DNA from: Galbula dea
Lineage: Eukaryota > Chordata > Aves > Piciformes > Galbulidae
Length of the DNA stretch: 64,000 nucleotides
Direction of reading: 5' to 3'
Assembly (NCBI GenBank): GCA_013399015.1
Contig: VWZX01010817.1
Span: 1,364,001-1,428,000, forward strand
The position numbers and the translations under genes are program-made. A model generated the notes under the pieces. It had not been told where the DNA came from and searched no databases. It worked only from the letters and a program-made list of their open reading frames with translations. Below, piece after piece: positions 39,854-51,125 of the stretch (the first letter of the stretch is position 1; the number at the start of each line of letters is the position of its first letter).

Positions 39854-42800
39854 TTCATCAGAATTAAACCCTGCATACTGAAATGTACCTAGAGGACTGT
39901 AGTTTTGATTTAACCACAACAAGCTGGACAAAAAAGTAGAAAATCCTCTCTAAGCTTCTGTTGTCCTTCCATGATTTACAGCTCTTAGTCACCAGAATAA
40001 TCATCTCTTTCACAGTCATAGTGACTCATTTATTTATAAACAATCTATCCATCTTTCAACATGATCTACTCATGTAAAAGCAGGCTAGCACAGAACAAAA
40101 AGCAATTATCAGAAGATGAAATTTAGACAAAAGGTTTTACATTTCAGCCCATGTGAAAGATGACTCTTATCAGGTAAGTAAGACTATTTTCAGGTTGAAA
40201 GTGTTCTAGATGTACTTTTCAGGTTCTATTCTGTTTATTTAAAGTAGTAAATGCCTAAGAAATTAAATGACACAAAGTATTGTGCATAGCTGAGAGTAAT
40301 TCTTTATGCAGCAGTGGGATACAAGACAAGATCTTCCTGTTTGTAATGAATCTTCAGGAGTATATCTTAAATGAAAATAAACAAAATAAAAAGAGAAGCA
40401 ATAATAGCACGAATCATAACACTATAGTTTTACAATTTCTTGTTACTTCAAAATTATCAGAAGCCAGAGTAAAGGATAAATGATCAGTGTATTAGAATTA
40501 TATCTTTGTACTGTTACAAAGCAGTAAGATAAAATGAAAGAAAACAGCAGCCTCGTTGGGTAGAAATTCCCCAGCTTTTGAGTTTGTAGATCAAGAGGTG
40601 AGTTTGTAGGTAGAGTGATCTTTTTGTTATTGTTTCATGATATTACCAGGACCATCATGAATTAAGTCTGAGTTTCACTGGAGGTTCTAGAGAAGGTACC
40701 TAAAAGTTCCCAGGAGAGTAGTTACATCTACATGAGCAGTAATTCAGTTTAAGAGGAGTGGGTTGGTTGACAAAAACAGTTCATGCACAAGAATTATTAT
40801 GTGTGTTGTATATGTCTTGGGGGTTTCTCTCCAGATGAAATATTATCTAGTCCTTGGGTATGTATGTCTCTAGGATTTGTTGTTTGAACCTTTGCAGAAG
40901 GAAGAAGTAAGGCATGTTCTGAGAGAGCCATTGGCAGTCAGTGTGGCATCCTGGATCACATGCTTTGTTGCATGGAGGCATTACTTGGGTGTCTTCCAGA
41001 AGGAACCTACTCTAGAGGCACCAAATCACTCTGAGAACTGAACCAAAGGGCAGTCAGGGGTTCCACTTCACAGCTGCCTCATTGATCTTCAGGACATTAT
41101 TCATTTGGACACAGTCCAGGCATTTCCCCATTCTGTCTTTGGACAGTGTAGTGATTTGTCACTTTGCATAAATAATGGATAGGGCATTTTGATGCAAATG
41201 AGTTTTGAGCATATCTGTGGAACAGCAACAAAAGTAAAAAGTTGAAACAACTCAGTAGGAAATGACATGGAATCTGCATAGAAACCGCACTAGGAGGTTT
41301 CACACTATTAAATAAACTAACTTACCAGAGTAAAATAAACCAGAAAGGGCTAACCCTGACATTCCCTGCATGACACACCTCAAAACAACACAAATGCTAA
41401 TGCTCACACTAGCTGAAATCTTATCTGTGTTTCAGTCTTGGTTTTTATCTCATTTATCCTAATGGAGCTGCATGGGGCTGAGTTGTAGCAATCCTTATAT
41501 TCACCAGCGTTGCTGAGATCAAGATCTTGCTTTGTGAATGAAGGAAATCTGACATTTGGAGTTTTACAAAAAGCTTTGTGACAGCTTTTATACATGCACC
41601 TAATGAATGGTGAAGAATGATTACAGTGGGGACATAGAAGTAAACATGGGTGCTATAGCAATAAATAAGAGCTAATATAAATCAGTGACATTTTATTGAC
41701 TTCAGTTCTGCTGGCTGGATTTAAATCAAGTATGAATTTGGCCCTAGGGCCCCGCAGAAAAATCCATGGGTCTCAGTCCTGCTGTCTTGACTCAGGTAAT
41801 TTTTTCCTAAATTTCAGTAAGAGTGGTAGTTGAATAAGGATTTCAGGATTCTGCTATCAAATAACAAAAAAACAGTAGCTCTCTCATAAGCAGTTCATTT
41901 AGATTTCAAATATATCTAAATGTTTTATGGAAATTATCAGCTTTAAAATTGGTCTTATTGTGTTTTTAATGCTGAGGCATTTTCCACTTTTCATATGTTC
42001 AAGAATACCATGTTCCTTAGTTAAAATCAGAAACACACATATAAAAACCCCCAACAAACAAAAATAAATTACCTTTTTTTTGTAATCTGTAACATAGAAC
42101 TTGCATATTAAACAGAAACAAGTAAAATACCAATGGAATCATAAGCACACAGCAACATAGGTGGGAAAGTCAAGTAATATGAGATTTCCTTTTTCTCAGT
42201 TCTTTTATTTTGGTGTTTTCAACACAGACTCATCAGCTTCACAGGAAAGTCAGACTCTGAGTAGAACCAGATGTTAAAATAATTACTAATTATGAGGAAA
42301 AAAGAAAGGAGTACATGTAAGAGTCATGAATTTCTTAAGAGACCTTGTTGTCTCAGATTTTTGTACCTCCCAAGGAAAAGCAACTGCAAACCAAGGCATG
42401 AGTTTAATTTCAAGTTTCAGTAAGAGTGCTAGAGTAGATGTAGAAGTGATCTGTTTTTATGAGCTTCTACCTCATTTTCAGGAGACCTTCTAAATCTATG
42501 TCTAAGAGAAGGAGGGCAAGTTAGGCTCAAAAGGAGCATAAAGCACACCACTTCTTGCCTTGCTCTGAACTAGCAATGCTCATAAACTGGTATCAAACAA
42601 GCAAACACATTAAATCTCCCATTGTGATCTTCACCAGCATAACAACAGCTGTAAGGAACCAGGAAACAAAGAACACAACAACTTTCTTCAGAGCTAGGCC
42701 TTGCAGGTCTGCACCAACCCTTAAGCAGGTTCCACAGGAGAAGCACCAATCAACCCTAATGAGAAGAAAGGCAGGTGGGGCAGGTGTTATAGAACCACTT

Positions 42801-44139
42801 TACTACTGGCTTCTCTTTGCTGGTTTAGGATTCACACTTGTCCTCTGTTGTGAAGAAAAGCCTTTTTTTTTTTTTTTTTCTTCTTTTCTTTCTCTTCCTA
42901 GCCTGAAGTGGAAGAAGGTATTTTCAGTTTTGGTCTGTAAAATACGTGGATGTAAATAAACATTTAAGGGTAGTGGGAGCAGGTGTTTTTTGTCAGTTTT
43001 TCGTATGGGTGGTGCCTCAGACAAGAAAAATAAAAGCAGGTCAAATAGGAATGATATTTCTGGATTTAGTTTTTGGGGGGAAGGGGAGTGGGGAGGTGGT
43101 GTTTGAGGGTTTTTTCAGAAGAGAAAAGAAACCCACTAAAGCTAACAAGCATTTTATTTTTTTTTAAACCCAAAGTAAGTATTTCAGTTTCTCTGAGGCG
43201 TAGGATATTGTGTTTAGAAGTAAATTTGTATGACTTTCAAACCCAAATCCTTGTTTCCAGATGAGAAAAGGAAATGTTTTCTTGGTGCTTTGATCTGTTC
43301 AAATTGCTTAAGCTGTTGTTGTAGACTCACAAAACTGATTAGGCAGATGCTGTAAGGTTGGGGTTTGGGTTTGTCTTTTCTTTTTTCCTTCTGTGGACAA
43401 TTTTTTCCACATTTTTTTTGCCAAGCATGTATATAAAAACTACAAAATTTCATCTTTAGGTAAGTGGCTCCAAGGAAGCCTGGCTGTTCTGTTTCCACTG
43501 AAGCCATGAAAGAATTGAAATTCTGATAGTGTGTAACATTTTCCAGGCTTAGGTTACCAACTCATGCTGAAACCCTTGTAAACATTTTAGCCAGCTCTGG
43601 ATACTGGAGCAGCAGCATGGCTCTAAATGTCTGTCCTACTCAAAAGTGCTCTACTTGCTTGCATGCATGTAAGCAAACTCATTGACTTTTATGTGCTGCA
43701 ATGTCTGGAATTAGGGGGTATTTTTATGGTTGTTTTTCTGTGGTGGTTAGCTTTGTAGTGTGGGTTAGGGTTGAGCAACTCAAGGAAAATGATGAAAATA
43801 TTAAAGCTTTATTTCTTTAAGATACTGTGAGATAGACAAAGTTATAGCCTCAAGCAAGCAGAAGCTTTTAAACAAAACTTACCTAGTAATTTACATTTAT
43901 TTTCAGGCAAATACTATCCTGCTCGTATAGCCATAAAAAACACAGTTCTGGAAAGAAAACTCAGTTTCATAGGGTGTATTATTGGTACTCTTAAGAGGAA
44001 AAAAATTAAAAAACCCCAAATATCTTCAAACATCAATAGCCTTAGGCAGAGAAAAGTGGTGCTCACAAAATGATTTCTGAGAGGATCCAGCTAGGAAAGT
44101 GCATGCCTCAGTCAGAAACCTGGCCTTGTAATAGTTTAT
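39854..44139. other. Non-coding stretch, no gene recognised
   Basis: No gene is recognised. A 134-codon frame at 42555-42959 includes a Phe run coded by the poly-T tract and looks spurious. A pyrimidine tract (42863-42898) and a G-rich patch (43073-43110) are the main local features. TGTGGTGGTTAG at about 43739 recalls the TGTGGTGG start of some avian LTRs, but I cannot extend the likeness. Confidence 0.6.
42863..42898 (+). repeat. Poly-T / polypyrimidine tract
   Basis: Seventeen T bases are followed by CTT and TTTC units, giving 36 bases of pure pyrimidine. It could be the remnant of a reverse-strand poly-A tail, but no retroposed gene is recognisable beside it. As a polypyrimidine tract it resembles a splice-acceptor region; the following sequence CTAGCC offers an AG but no exon that I can recognise. 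Confidence 0.85.
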
Positions 44140-44772
44140 TGAGGGTTAGGTCTGGGCTGTTCACTAAATGAGTGACAGATGTTCTCTGTTAACCTCTCTC
44201 ACTTCCCACAAGGAAAGAGAAAGAGGATAAGGCAGAAAGACTTTTATGGATTGGAAAAGAAAACTAAAACAGCTTTAATAAAAATAGTGATAATAAAATG
44301 AAATGTATACAAATATATAAAAAAAAAAACCTATGTCAAACCTAAACCTTTGGATAGAAATTACATCACCATCACCACTGATGCTGTGGCAGAAGTCCCA
44401 GACTAGACTCAGCAGCAGAAGCAAACCAGATTCAAGAGCTGGATTCAGGAATACATGGATTGAGATCAAAGGCAGAACAGGATCCTCCTCAGGTGCTAGC
44501 CATTGAAGAGGATAAAGAGAGCAAGAACTTGACCCTTGTGATCCCTCAGCTTTAAGCTGAATATGATGTATATAGAAGGGAATACCTACTTGGTCAGTTT
44601 AGGGTCACCTGTCCTCTTTGTTCCTCCCTGCAGGTGTGACCTTTCACTCTGCATCCCCCAACATGGGACACAAGATTTAGCAGTGACCTGGGTCTTTATA
44701 CTAATCTTTAGAATACTAATTCTAAGCAATAGGCGTTATTACTACTAGAAGCAGGCACTGTCTGTGAAAACA
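44140..44772 (-). mobile_element. ERV solo LTR (ERVL-like)
   Basis: About 633 bases start with TG and end with CA on either strand. Read on the reverse strand it begins TGTTTTCACAGACAGTG, carries a TATAAAG motif near the start, TTTATTATCACTATTTTTATT and ATTAAAGCTG (polyadenylation signal) some 130-150 bases before the end, and a U5-like segment with CTGCCTTATCCTC and AACAGAGAACATCTGTCACT. I recognise the text as an avian ERVL-type LTR, an old retroviral remnant. No second LTR in the same orientation and no viral gene lies in the window, so it appears to be a solo LTR left by recombination. The 5-bp sequences beside my chosen ends do not match, so the edges may be off or the duplication has decayed. 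Confidence 0.75.
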
Positions 44773-46410
44773 TGCTGTTAATTCCATAAAATGCAGTTAA
44801 TTAGAAAAGACTGAGCTGACAAGGAAAATCACTGAACAAATTAGTTCTGTTCAAACTCAAATCAGGACAGAGTTGCTATATGCCACCCACTCCCAAGCCC
44901 TTCTTGGCAAAATTTGTGTTATTTGAGACATGGCCTAGCAAATCTTGCTAGAAAAAGAACTGCTTTAGACAACCACAAAGAGTATCACTCAATTCCTCAC
45001 AGACCTGAGCACCAGCACAGTCATTGCCATGTCACTCAGCCATCAGGTTTTCAGATCAGCCCCTTTCTGCCCTTCTTTCTCAACACAGTTTTTTTCTGTC
45101 ATTCATATTCCCTGCCCTAGCTCAGCACTAGGCCTAGAGCCAGCAGAGCCAGATTTATTTTACTACTTAAGTTTCTGAAAAACTTCTGTTTTTCAGAAGT
45201 GCCTATGAGCCAAAGACTAGTGTTAAACCTGAAGCAACTTGTTTTAAAGCAGTGGTTGACATACCTTGATCGGAAACCCTGCCTCTGCTGCTTTGTTACT
45301 ATGCTGTTACTTCACAAACATCTTAGGTATCCAAACTGCAGAGGAGGTCAGGGTACTGCAGATGAGTGTCAGAGCTGGCTGTATGAGAAGGAAAGGCAGC
45401 AATGCTGATGATGGAGGCAGCAGTTGGCTGTCAAGCCTTGGTCCCTGGCACATTACACAAACTGCACTTTGTGTCACATTGCTTGTGTGCACCTGCCAAT
45501 TCTGTAAAGCATAAACTTTGCCAAGGGAGAGCTTCAGATGGTTTCTTGCTGTTTTGTGAAGTTTGGGGTTTTTTTAGAAAAACAAGTTGGAAATATGGTA
45601 AAAGATTGTCCTCAGTGTTCAAAAACAAAGGGGCTCTTTGTGTATGGATAAAGCTGTCCTTAGCTATTAGCATTTACTTAGCCTTTAAGTAAAAAGCTGT
45701 TGAAGAAATGAACAGAACTCCATGACATTTAGCAGAGTGGAATGATTAATCCTGAATTATATGACTTAGGTGTAGATATATGTGATCAATGTTTCAACTG
45801 AGTGAGGGGCGGGGGTGGAACTAACCTAGCCTCAAATGCAAACAGGGAATAGTGGAATATAGAGTGAAGGGATATTTTAGCCAGCTGGGTAGAACAGCAT
45901 TGGTGACAAAGGTGAAAGTGGAACAGGAATCTGCAAAAATAACTGGTAAAACAAAGGGTTTACACTTACTAGTAATATTTGGAAAGAATACCATGTGATG
46001 ATGGTATTACCTGTTTCTTGCAACTTTGTATGAAATACATTTAGTTCCTGCACTGTCTGGGTGATGTGGTATGTTCTGCATATGATCTCAGCCCAATTTT
46101 GGCAGATGAGGTAGGGTGCACGTGCATACAGGTATATGGATGATTGCCTGAGCTGCAACAAACTTTAGACTCTTCTGAGGCTGATACACATGCTAGGTCT
46201 GGAATGCCCTGAGCCATTAATTTCCTTGACATTTCACTTCTGTGACAGAAATATTTGGATTTCAAGTTGCTCCTGACTGATAGTCACATATCTCCATTAC
46301 TGGGATATATAATATCCATCACTACTCGTCAGAAAACCTATCTAACTGAGCTGGGAATAAGCTTTCAATGTTGGTATGAGACATCAGCTAAGATGCTGTT
46401 GGGATTTGAG
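44773..46410. other. Non-coding stretch, no gene recognised
   Basis: No gene is recognised. Several overlapping frames of 60-96 codons on both strands between 45199 and 46265 lack known motifs. A perfect 11-bp inverted repeat (45173-45198) is listed separately. Confidence 0.62.
45173..45198. repeat. Perfect 11-bp inverted repeat with a 4-base loop
   Basis: TTCTGAAAAAC is followed by TTCT and then GTTTTTCAGAA, the exact reverse complement. RNA or single-stranded DNA would fold into an 11-bp stem with two further G:T wobble pairs outside. It is AT-rich and has no T run after it, so it is not a classic terminator. It may be a chance palindrome. Confidence 0.8.
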
Positions 46411-47066
46411 TATCACAGTATCTACTGAGCTGGAAGGAACCCATGAAGATCATTGGGTCCAGCTCCTTGACCTGTGCAGTACGCCACAAAAATCACATCA
46501 AGTGCCTGAGAGCATTGTTCAAATGCTTCTTGAAATCCATCAGGCTTAGTGCTGCTACTACTTCCTTGGGGAGGCTGCTCCAGATCTCAGCCACCCTCTG
46601 AGTGAAGCACCTTTTCCTAATCTCCAGCCTGAACCTCCCTTGACCCAACTTCATCCTGTTTCCTCTAGTCCTATCACTGTTCACCGGAGTGAGAAAATCA
46701 GTATCTGCCCCTCTGCTACCCCTTGTGAGGATGTTGAAGATGGCAGTGAGGTCTCACCTCAATCTCCTTTTCTTAAGGTTAAACAAACCAAGTGATCTCA
46801 ACTGCTTCTCATAAAGTTTCCATTCCAGATCCTTCATCATCTTCGTAGCTCTCCTCTGGACACTCCACAACAGCTTAATGTCTTTCCTATATTGTGGAGC
46901 CCAACACTTCACACAGTACTCAAGATGCAGCCACAGCAGTGAAGAGTGGGACAATCACCTCCTTTGACTGGCTAGCAATGCTAATCTTGATGAACCCCAG
47001 GACACTGTTGGCCTTCCTGGCTGCCAGAGTATTTTAAACCTTCATATGCAACTGTGCCTTGGCGTT
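46411..47066 (-). mobile_element. CR1 LINE, old diverged copy
   Basis: Read on the reverse strand it covers the C-terminal part of CR1 ORF2 and part of the 3' UTR. Recognisable translated pieces are HLEYCVKCWAPQYRKDIKLL (about 46880-46935), RRATKMMKDLEW and LGLFNLKKRRLR (about 46755-46860), and DRTRGNRMKLGQGRFRLEIR with LPKEVVAALSL (46550-46680). Frameshifts and stops separate them. The 3' end lacks clear ATTCTGTG repeats, so it belongs to an older or different CR1 subfamily. The upper edge is approximate because the match to the part encoding 'CCAGGACACTGTTGGCCTTC' fades beyond about 47040. Confidence 0.92.
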
Positions 47067-50000
47067 CTTTGAAGCAAACTTTCCATACGTTTCTAGGAAA
47101 AACATGCAATTATTTGTGGACAACCTATCACATCTGAGAAGAATAATCAAATGTTTTTAACCACAGAAATAATGCATGGCAACTCAGCTTCAGTGCAGAG
47201 CACCCATGAGTGAACATTTCAGGATCCTACAGCCCAACCCTTCCCTTTGGAGTGCAGCAGTACAACTGTCTAGACTGGGAGGTCATTTCTAGTCAAGAAG
47301 GTTGGGCTTCTGGGCAAAGCAGAGGGGTGTCTGCCTATGTTTTATTCAGTAGGATGAAAATCCTGAAAAGCAAGAGATCCTTCCTAGTAAAAAAAAAAAA
47401 ATTGTTTTAGAATGTAATTGTTCAAAATAAGTCATTTTTTATTATTACTAGATTATGACATGAGACCCTGTCAACACTAATACAGTTCCCTCTAGGTGTC
47501 TGACTGCCAACATTTTGTCAGCTTAAATACAGCTTTTCTCCTAAAACCAGTCAGGATGATGAGATGGCCTGGATTCAGCTGAAAGGCACCTCCTGTGAGG
47601 GACAAACCTGCCTAATGCCTAGGGAAAAACCCCACCTCCTTTTGCAAGGCAAGAATGCTGCATAGAATCTGAATTTCAGCTGCTGACAGGGACCATTTTA
47701 TCTCTGACAAGGTACTCTCCATCCACAGCAGTGTCTCCACAAAAGAAGCAATAGTGTTGTCGCTTTGCTCTCTGAAAAGCACAGTGCTGCCCTGAGAGCA
47801 GAGCCTTCCTGACACCCTGCAGCCTTCTGGGATTGAAAGGTGGAGTAGTGCCATAGTGCACAGTAGGCTGGGGAGAGATGTGTGACAGTCCTGCACAACA
47901 TAGAGGGATGCCTTGAAATGCAAGAGTGGGAAGTACATGACTGCAGGTGAGCAGAGATGATACCGAGGTGCTCTTTCTCCCAAAATGTGGAGGTCAATGT
48001 GAGACACAAGACCAGTATCCCTTAGCTGGATAGATTAAATAGGTTAAATACAGACTCTAACATTAAAATGGTATAGGAAAAAAAGGCAAAAAAGACATCC
48101 TTTTGTTGGCATACAGAAAATAATCTTAAGTGGCAGCCATGTTCAGAGCATGTTGTAAAGCCAAGGATTAGGTTGTGGTGACAGCAGCCAGGACCTTATG
48201 GAAAGGTGATACAGTGACATCAGGTTGTCGTTGCTTTTGATTTGTGTCAACATCTTAATTCTTGATAGATCAGGTCTGCTTTTTCTAAGAGCCACAGTTA
48301 ATGTGGAAACTTCTTTCTTCCTTGAAATGAGACTGTCACCATATGTCTTACATTTAGAGGTATAAAGGATTTCAAAGGTCCTTTAGGACTCTTCCTTAGA
48401 AAAGCATGTCACAGCCACAGTTTCATCAATTTACATGAGCATGAGATCACCCATGTGAGCTTCAGCAAAGCTGGTTCAGAAACTGAGCTGTGTTGTATTG
48501 ACATTGGTGTTTAGTTGACATTAGTGGTTTGAAAATAATTCAGATGGGTTTTGAATGATTCACAGATATTAATCTGGTCTGTAAGTTATTGTACAAACTT
48601 TTCTGCTCTTAAATCCATGCATTAATCTCTGTTTTCTGGGAGACTTGAATTCTGAGACATTAAGAGTTCAGAAAAGCTACTTTAATCACTAATGTTTTTG
48701 ACAGTTTGTAAAGATCTGGAACATCTAAACATTCTCCTCAGTTTTAGTTCCAAGCAGCCCTTGGAGCAACAAGTATCTCAGACAGTAACTTTTAATGGAA
48801 ACATTAAGAAATTTAGTAGTCCCTGTATTACATTCAAAAATAGAAACACATAGAATAATTAAAATGTTTTGACTTTACATATCAATGAGGAAGTAAATAA
48901 CTAACATGAGAAATATCTCTGAAAGAGAACAGTCTACCTCTCATTTTAGCAAGCCACAGTTTAACTGGATGTTTAACAGGCTGCCTCCAGCCAAGGTGTG
49001 GCATTACTGTACATGGGATGGAACAAAGCAAAAATAAAAATCAAAACCCATAGGACATACAACACTTACATATGCAGGAATTTCCCTTTCTTTTCAGTGT
49101 AGTTGGTTTGTTGATTTGCCAGTTGTTGATGGGAGAAGTGTTACTTTCGTTTGTCTTGTTTGGATTAATGTTCCTTTTCTTCAAAATTTAGCTGACTTGA
49201 GAAACTTGAGGCAAGCTAAGACTTGGAGAAAGTACCACTTCTAAACTGTGTTTAGTGACCGTTATTAAAAGATAATTGTGTAAATAACAAGGAGATATTG
49301 GCACTAATGCTTAAGACCATGTCCAACATGCCTCAAAAGACTAAATTTTCTGCTTAAATTGATACCAGAACAAATACACTAATTATTTCATAGTATTTAG
49401 AAGTTAAACTGAAGATACTTCATGGATGTGATTTCAAGTTAATGCTCTTTCAGGAGGATTATAGTTTTTTTAATTAAATGTAATTTTAACTGCTGAGTAA
49501 GCTAGGATAACTAAATATATCCTTTTGCATTGCAGCTCTTTATATTTAAAACCCCTCCCTTAATCTTCAGAAGACAAAACCAGTAGGAGTTTTATTCCTA
49601 TGTTTCTGGTTTTGCACCAGCTGAAAGGCACATGTGAATGTTACAGAGGATCATGGAAAATCCCATCAATTTTCTCTAAAAACCTTGTATTCTCTGCAGA
49701 GCATGATGATGTGAGGAGAGGCAAAGAGGAATCATATATAGAAGCTCATGGGAGATTTCCCAGAGCTGGCCCAGGACAGGTTCTGGAAAGGTAGCTGTTT
49801 TCACAGTAAGGTGCTAGGCTATTTCCTGATTTACTAGATTAAGTGCAAGTCTGGGATAAGTGTTAACTTCTGTGTTATCTCCTGCGTCCAGCTGATCCTC
49901 CTGCACCATTTCCAGCACTCCTGGAGCCAAAAAGGAGGGTGGGATGTTCCTTACCTGCTCCATAGCATACAACTTGCTACAGGTATCCCTGCCAAGGCCA

Positions 50001-51034
50001 TGCAGCTTCCTACAGCTCAGCAAAAAGGGCCTTCAGCCCCTGCCTGTTGCTTACAACAGCTCACCATTCACCTCCCACACAGCTCTTTGGAGCATATAAG
50101 TACTCAAATGCAAGATAAGATTTGACCTTTAATACAACTTCACTGTTTTTACCTCTTTTTCTCTGTTAAACTACCAGTCTATTCTGGGGACTTGTGAGAA
50201 ATATGTAAAGGTGCTTTTGGTAATTTATATTTTTATTGCCTGGCAAGCTGGTTGTAGTGAGAAAGGAAGAAAAGATTGTTATTGCAGAGAGTGCCTTCAC
50301 CTATCCCAGAGTGAAGTCAGAAGCTCTTTCACGGAGCCAGTGGGAGGGTTACATTTAAAACTCATGAAGACAACCCTGAAAAGACTAGATTAGTTCTGAT
50401 GTGTTGTTCCTTCCATTACCCATTATACAAGCAGCAGATGGTTCATCATGTTACATTTTATTGACCTACAGGAAGTGATAGAAGAGGTGTTTTTGTCACT
50501 CCTACATGCTACAAAACCTATAAAAGTTGCTTTTAGCTGTTAACTAGTGACTTTAAATTGGGTATCTGTCTTGTTTAATGAGGAGAGGAAAAGAGTGAAA
50601 AAATCAATGAAAGTAGGGTTTGTAAATATGTTATCTGAATCCCCTGGGCTTATTAGGTAGGATAGTGTTGTAGACAGCATGATCCATATGGAAATCCTTG
50701 AGGTAATTTCATGCAGTGTTGTTTCATACTTGTAATTCTTTGGCTGTGCAGATGATTTCCTATCTGACCAGACTAAGTAAAATGGGTGAGTCAGCCACTA
50801 AGAGGATTAAATATTTCTGGCCAGAAGAAAGTAGACCAAGATTTCATGTGTGGCATTGAGTCAAGCTGGTATAATAAAAGAAATGAAAAACAAAAAGAAA
50901 GAAAAAAAATCTAATTGTCATTTCTAACATACTCAGATAACAGGAGAATTTGGAGCTGCTTTAATTTAAATGTGAAACAAAAATGGTTTGCAAAGGACTG
51001 TTCAGGGGTAAATCAAGTTTAGAATATAAACGAG
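47067..51034. other. Non-coding stretch, no gene recognised
   Basis: No gene is recognised. Two overlapping reverse frames at 47612-48009 (131 and 103 codons) share a slightly GC-richer patch but have no known domain, and three frames being open at once argues for chance. A 13-base A run lies near 47389, and A/G-rich stretches near 50880-50910. Confidence 0.62.
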
Positions 51035-51125
51035 ATCACAGAATCACAGACTATTAGGAGTTGGAAGGGACCTCAAAAGATCATCTAGTCCAACCCCCCT
51101 GCCACAGCAGGATTCCCTAGACCAG
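51035..51125 (-). mobile_element. CR1 LINE, short 3' tail only (5'-truncated)
   Basis: This is a tail-only CR1 copy like the one at 7997-8082, with which it is almost identical: TCACAGAATCACAGA, TATTAGGAGTTGGAAGGGAC, CTCAAAAGATCATCTAGTCC, then CCACAGCAGGATTCCCTAG. It extends about five bases further into the element than that copy (ACCAG), so the two are separate insertions and not one duplicated piece. It carries the TGTGGCAGG and TTTTGAGG variants. Confidence 0.93.

Noticed and set aside
42555..42959. 134-codon frame with a Phe run
   Set aside because: The Phe run is the translation of a poly-T tract and the rest has no motif.
43760..43778. GGGTTAGGG, telomere-like
   Set aside because: Only about one and a half TTAGGG units; too short for an interstitial telomere repeat.
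43739..43790. TGTGGTGGTTAG, like the start of some avian LTRs
   Set aside because: The likeness stops after about 12 bases and no LTR-like body follows.
47612..48009. Overlapping reverse frames of 131 and 103 codons
   Set aside because: Two or three frames are open at once and none shows a known domain; this looks like local composition.
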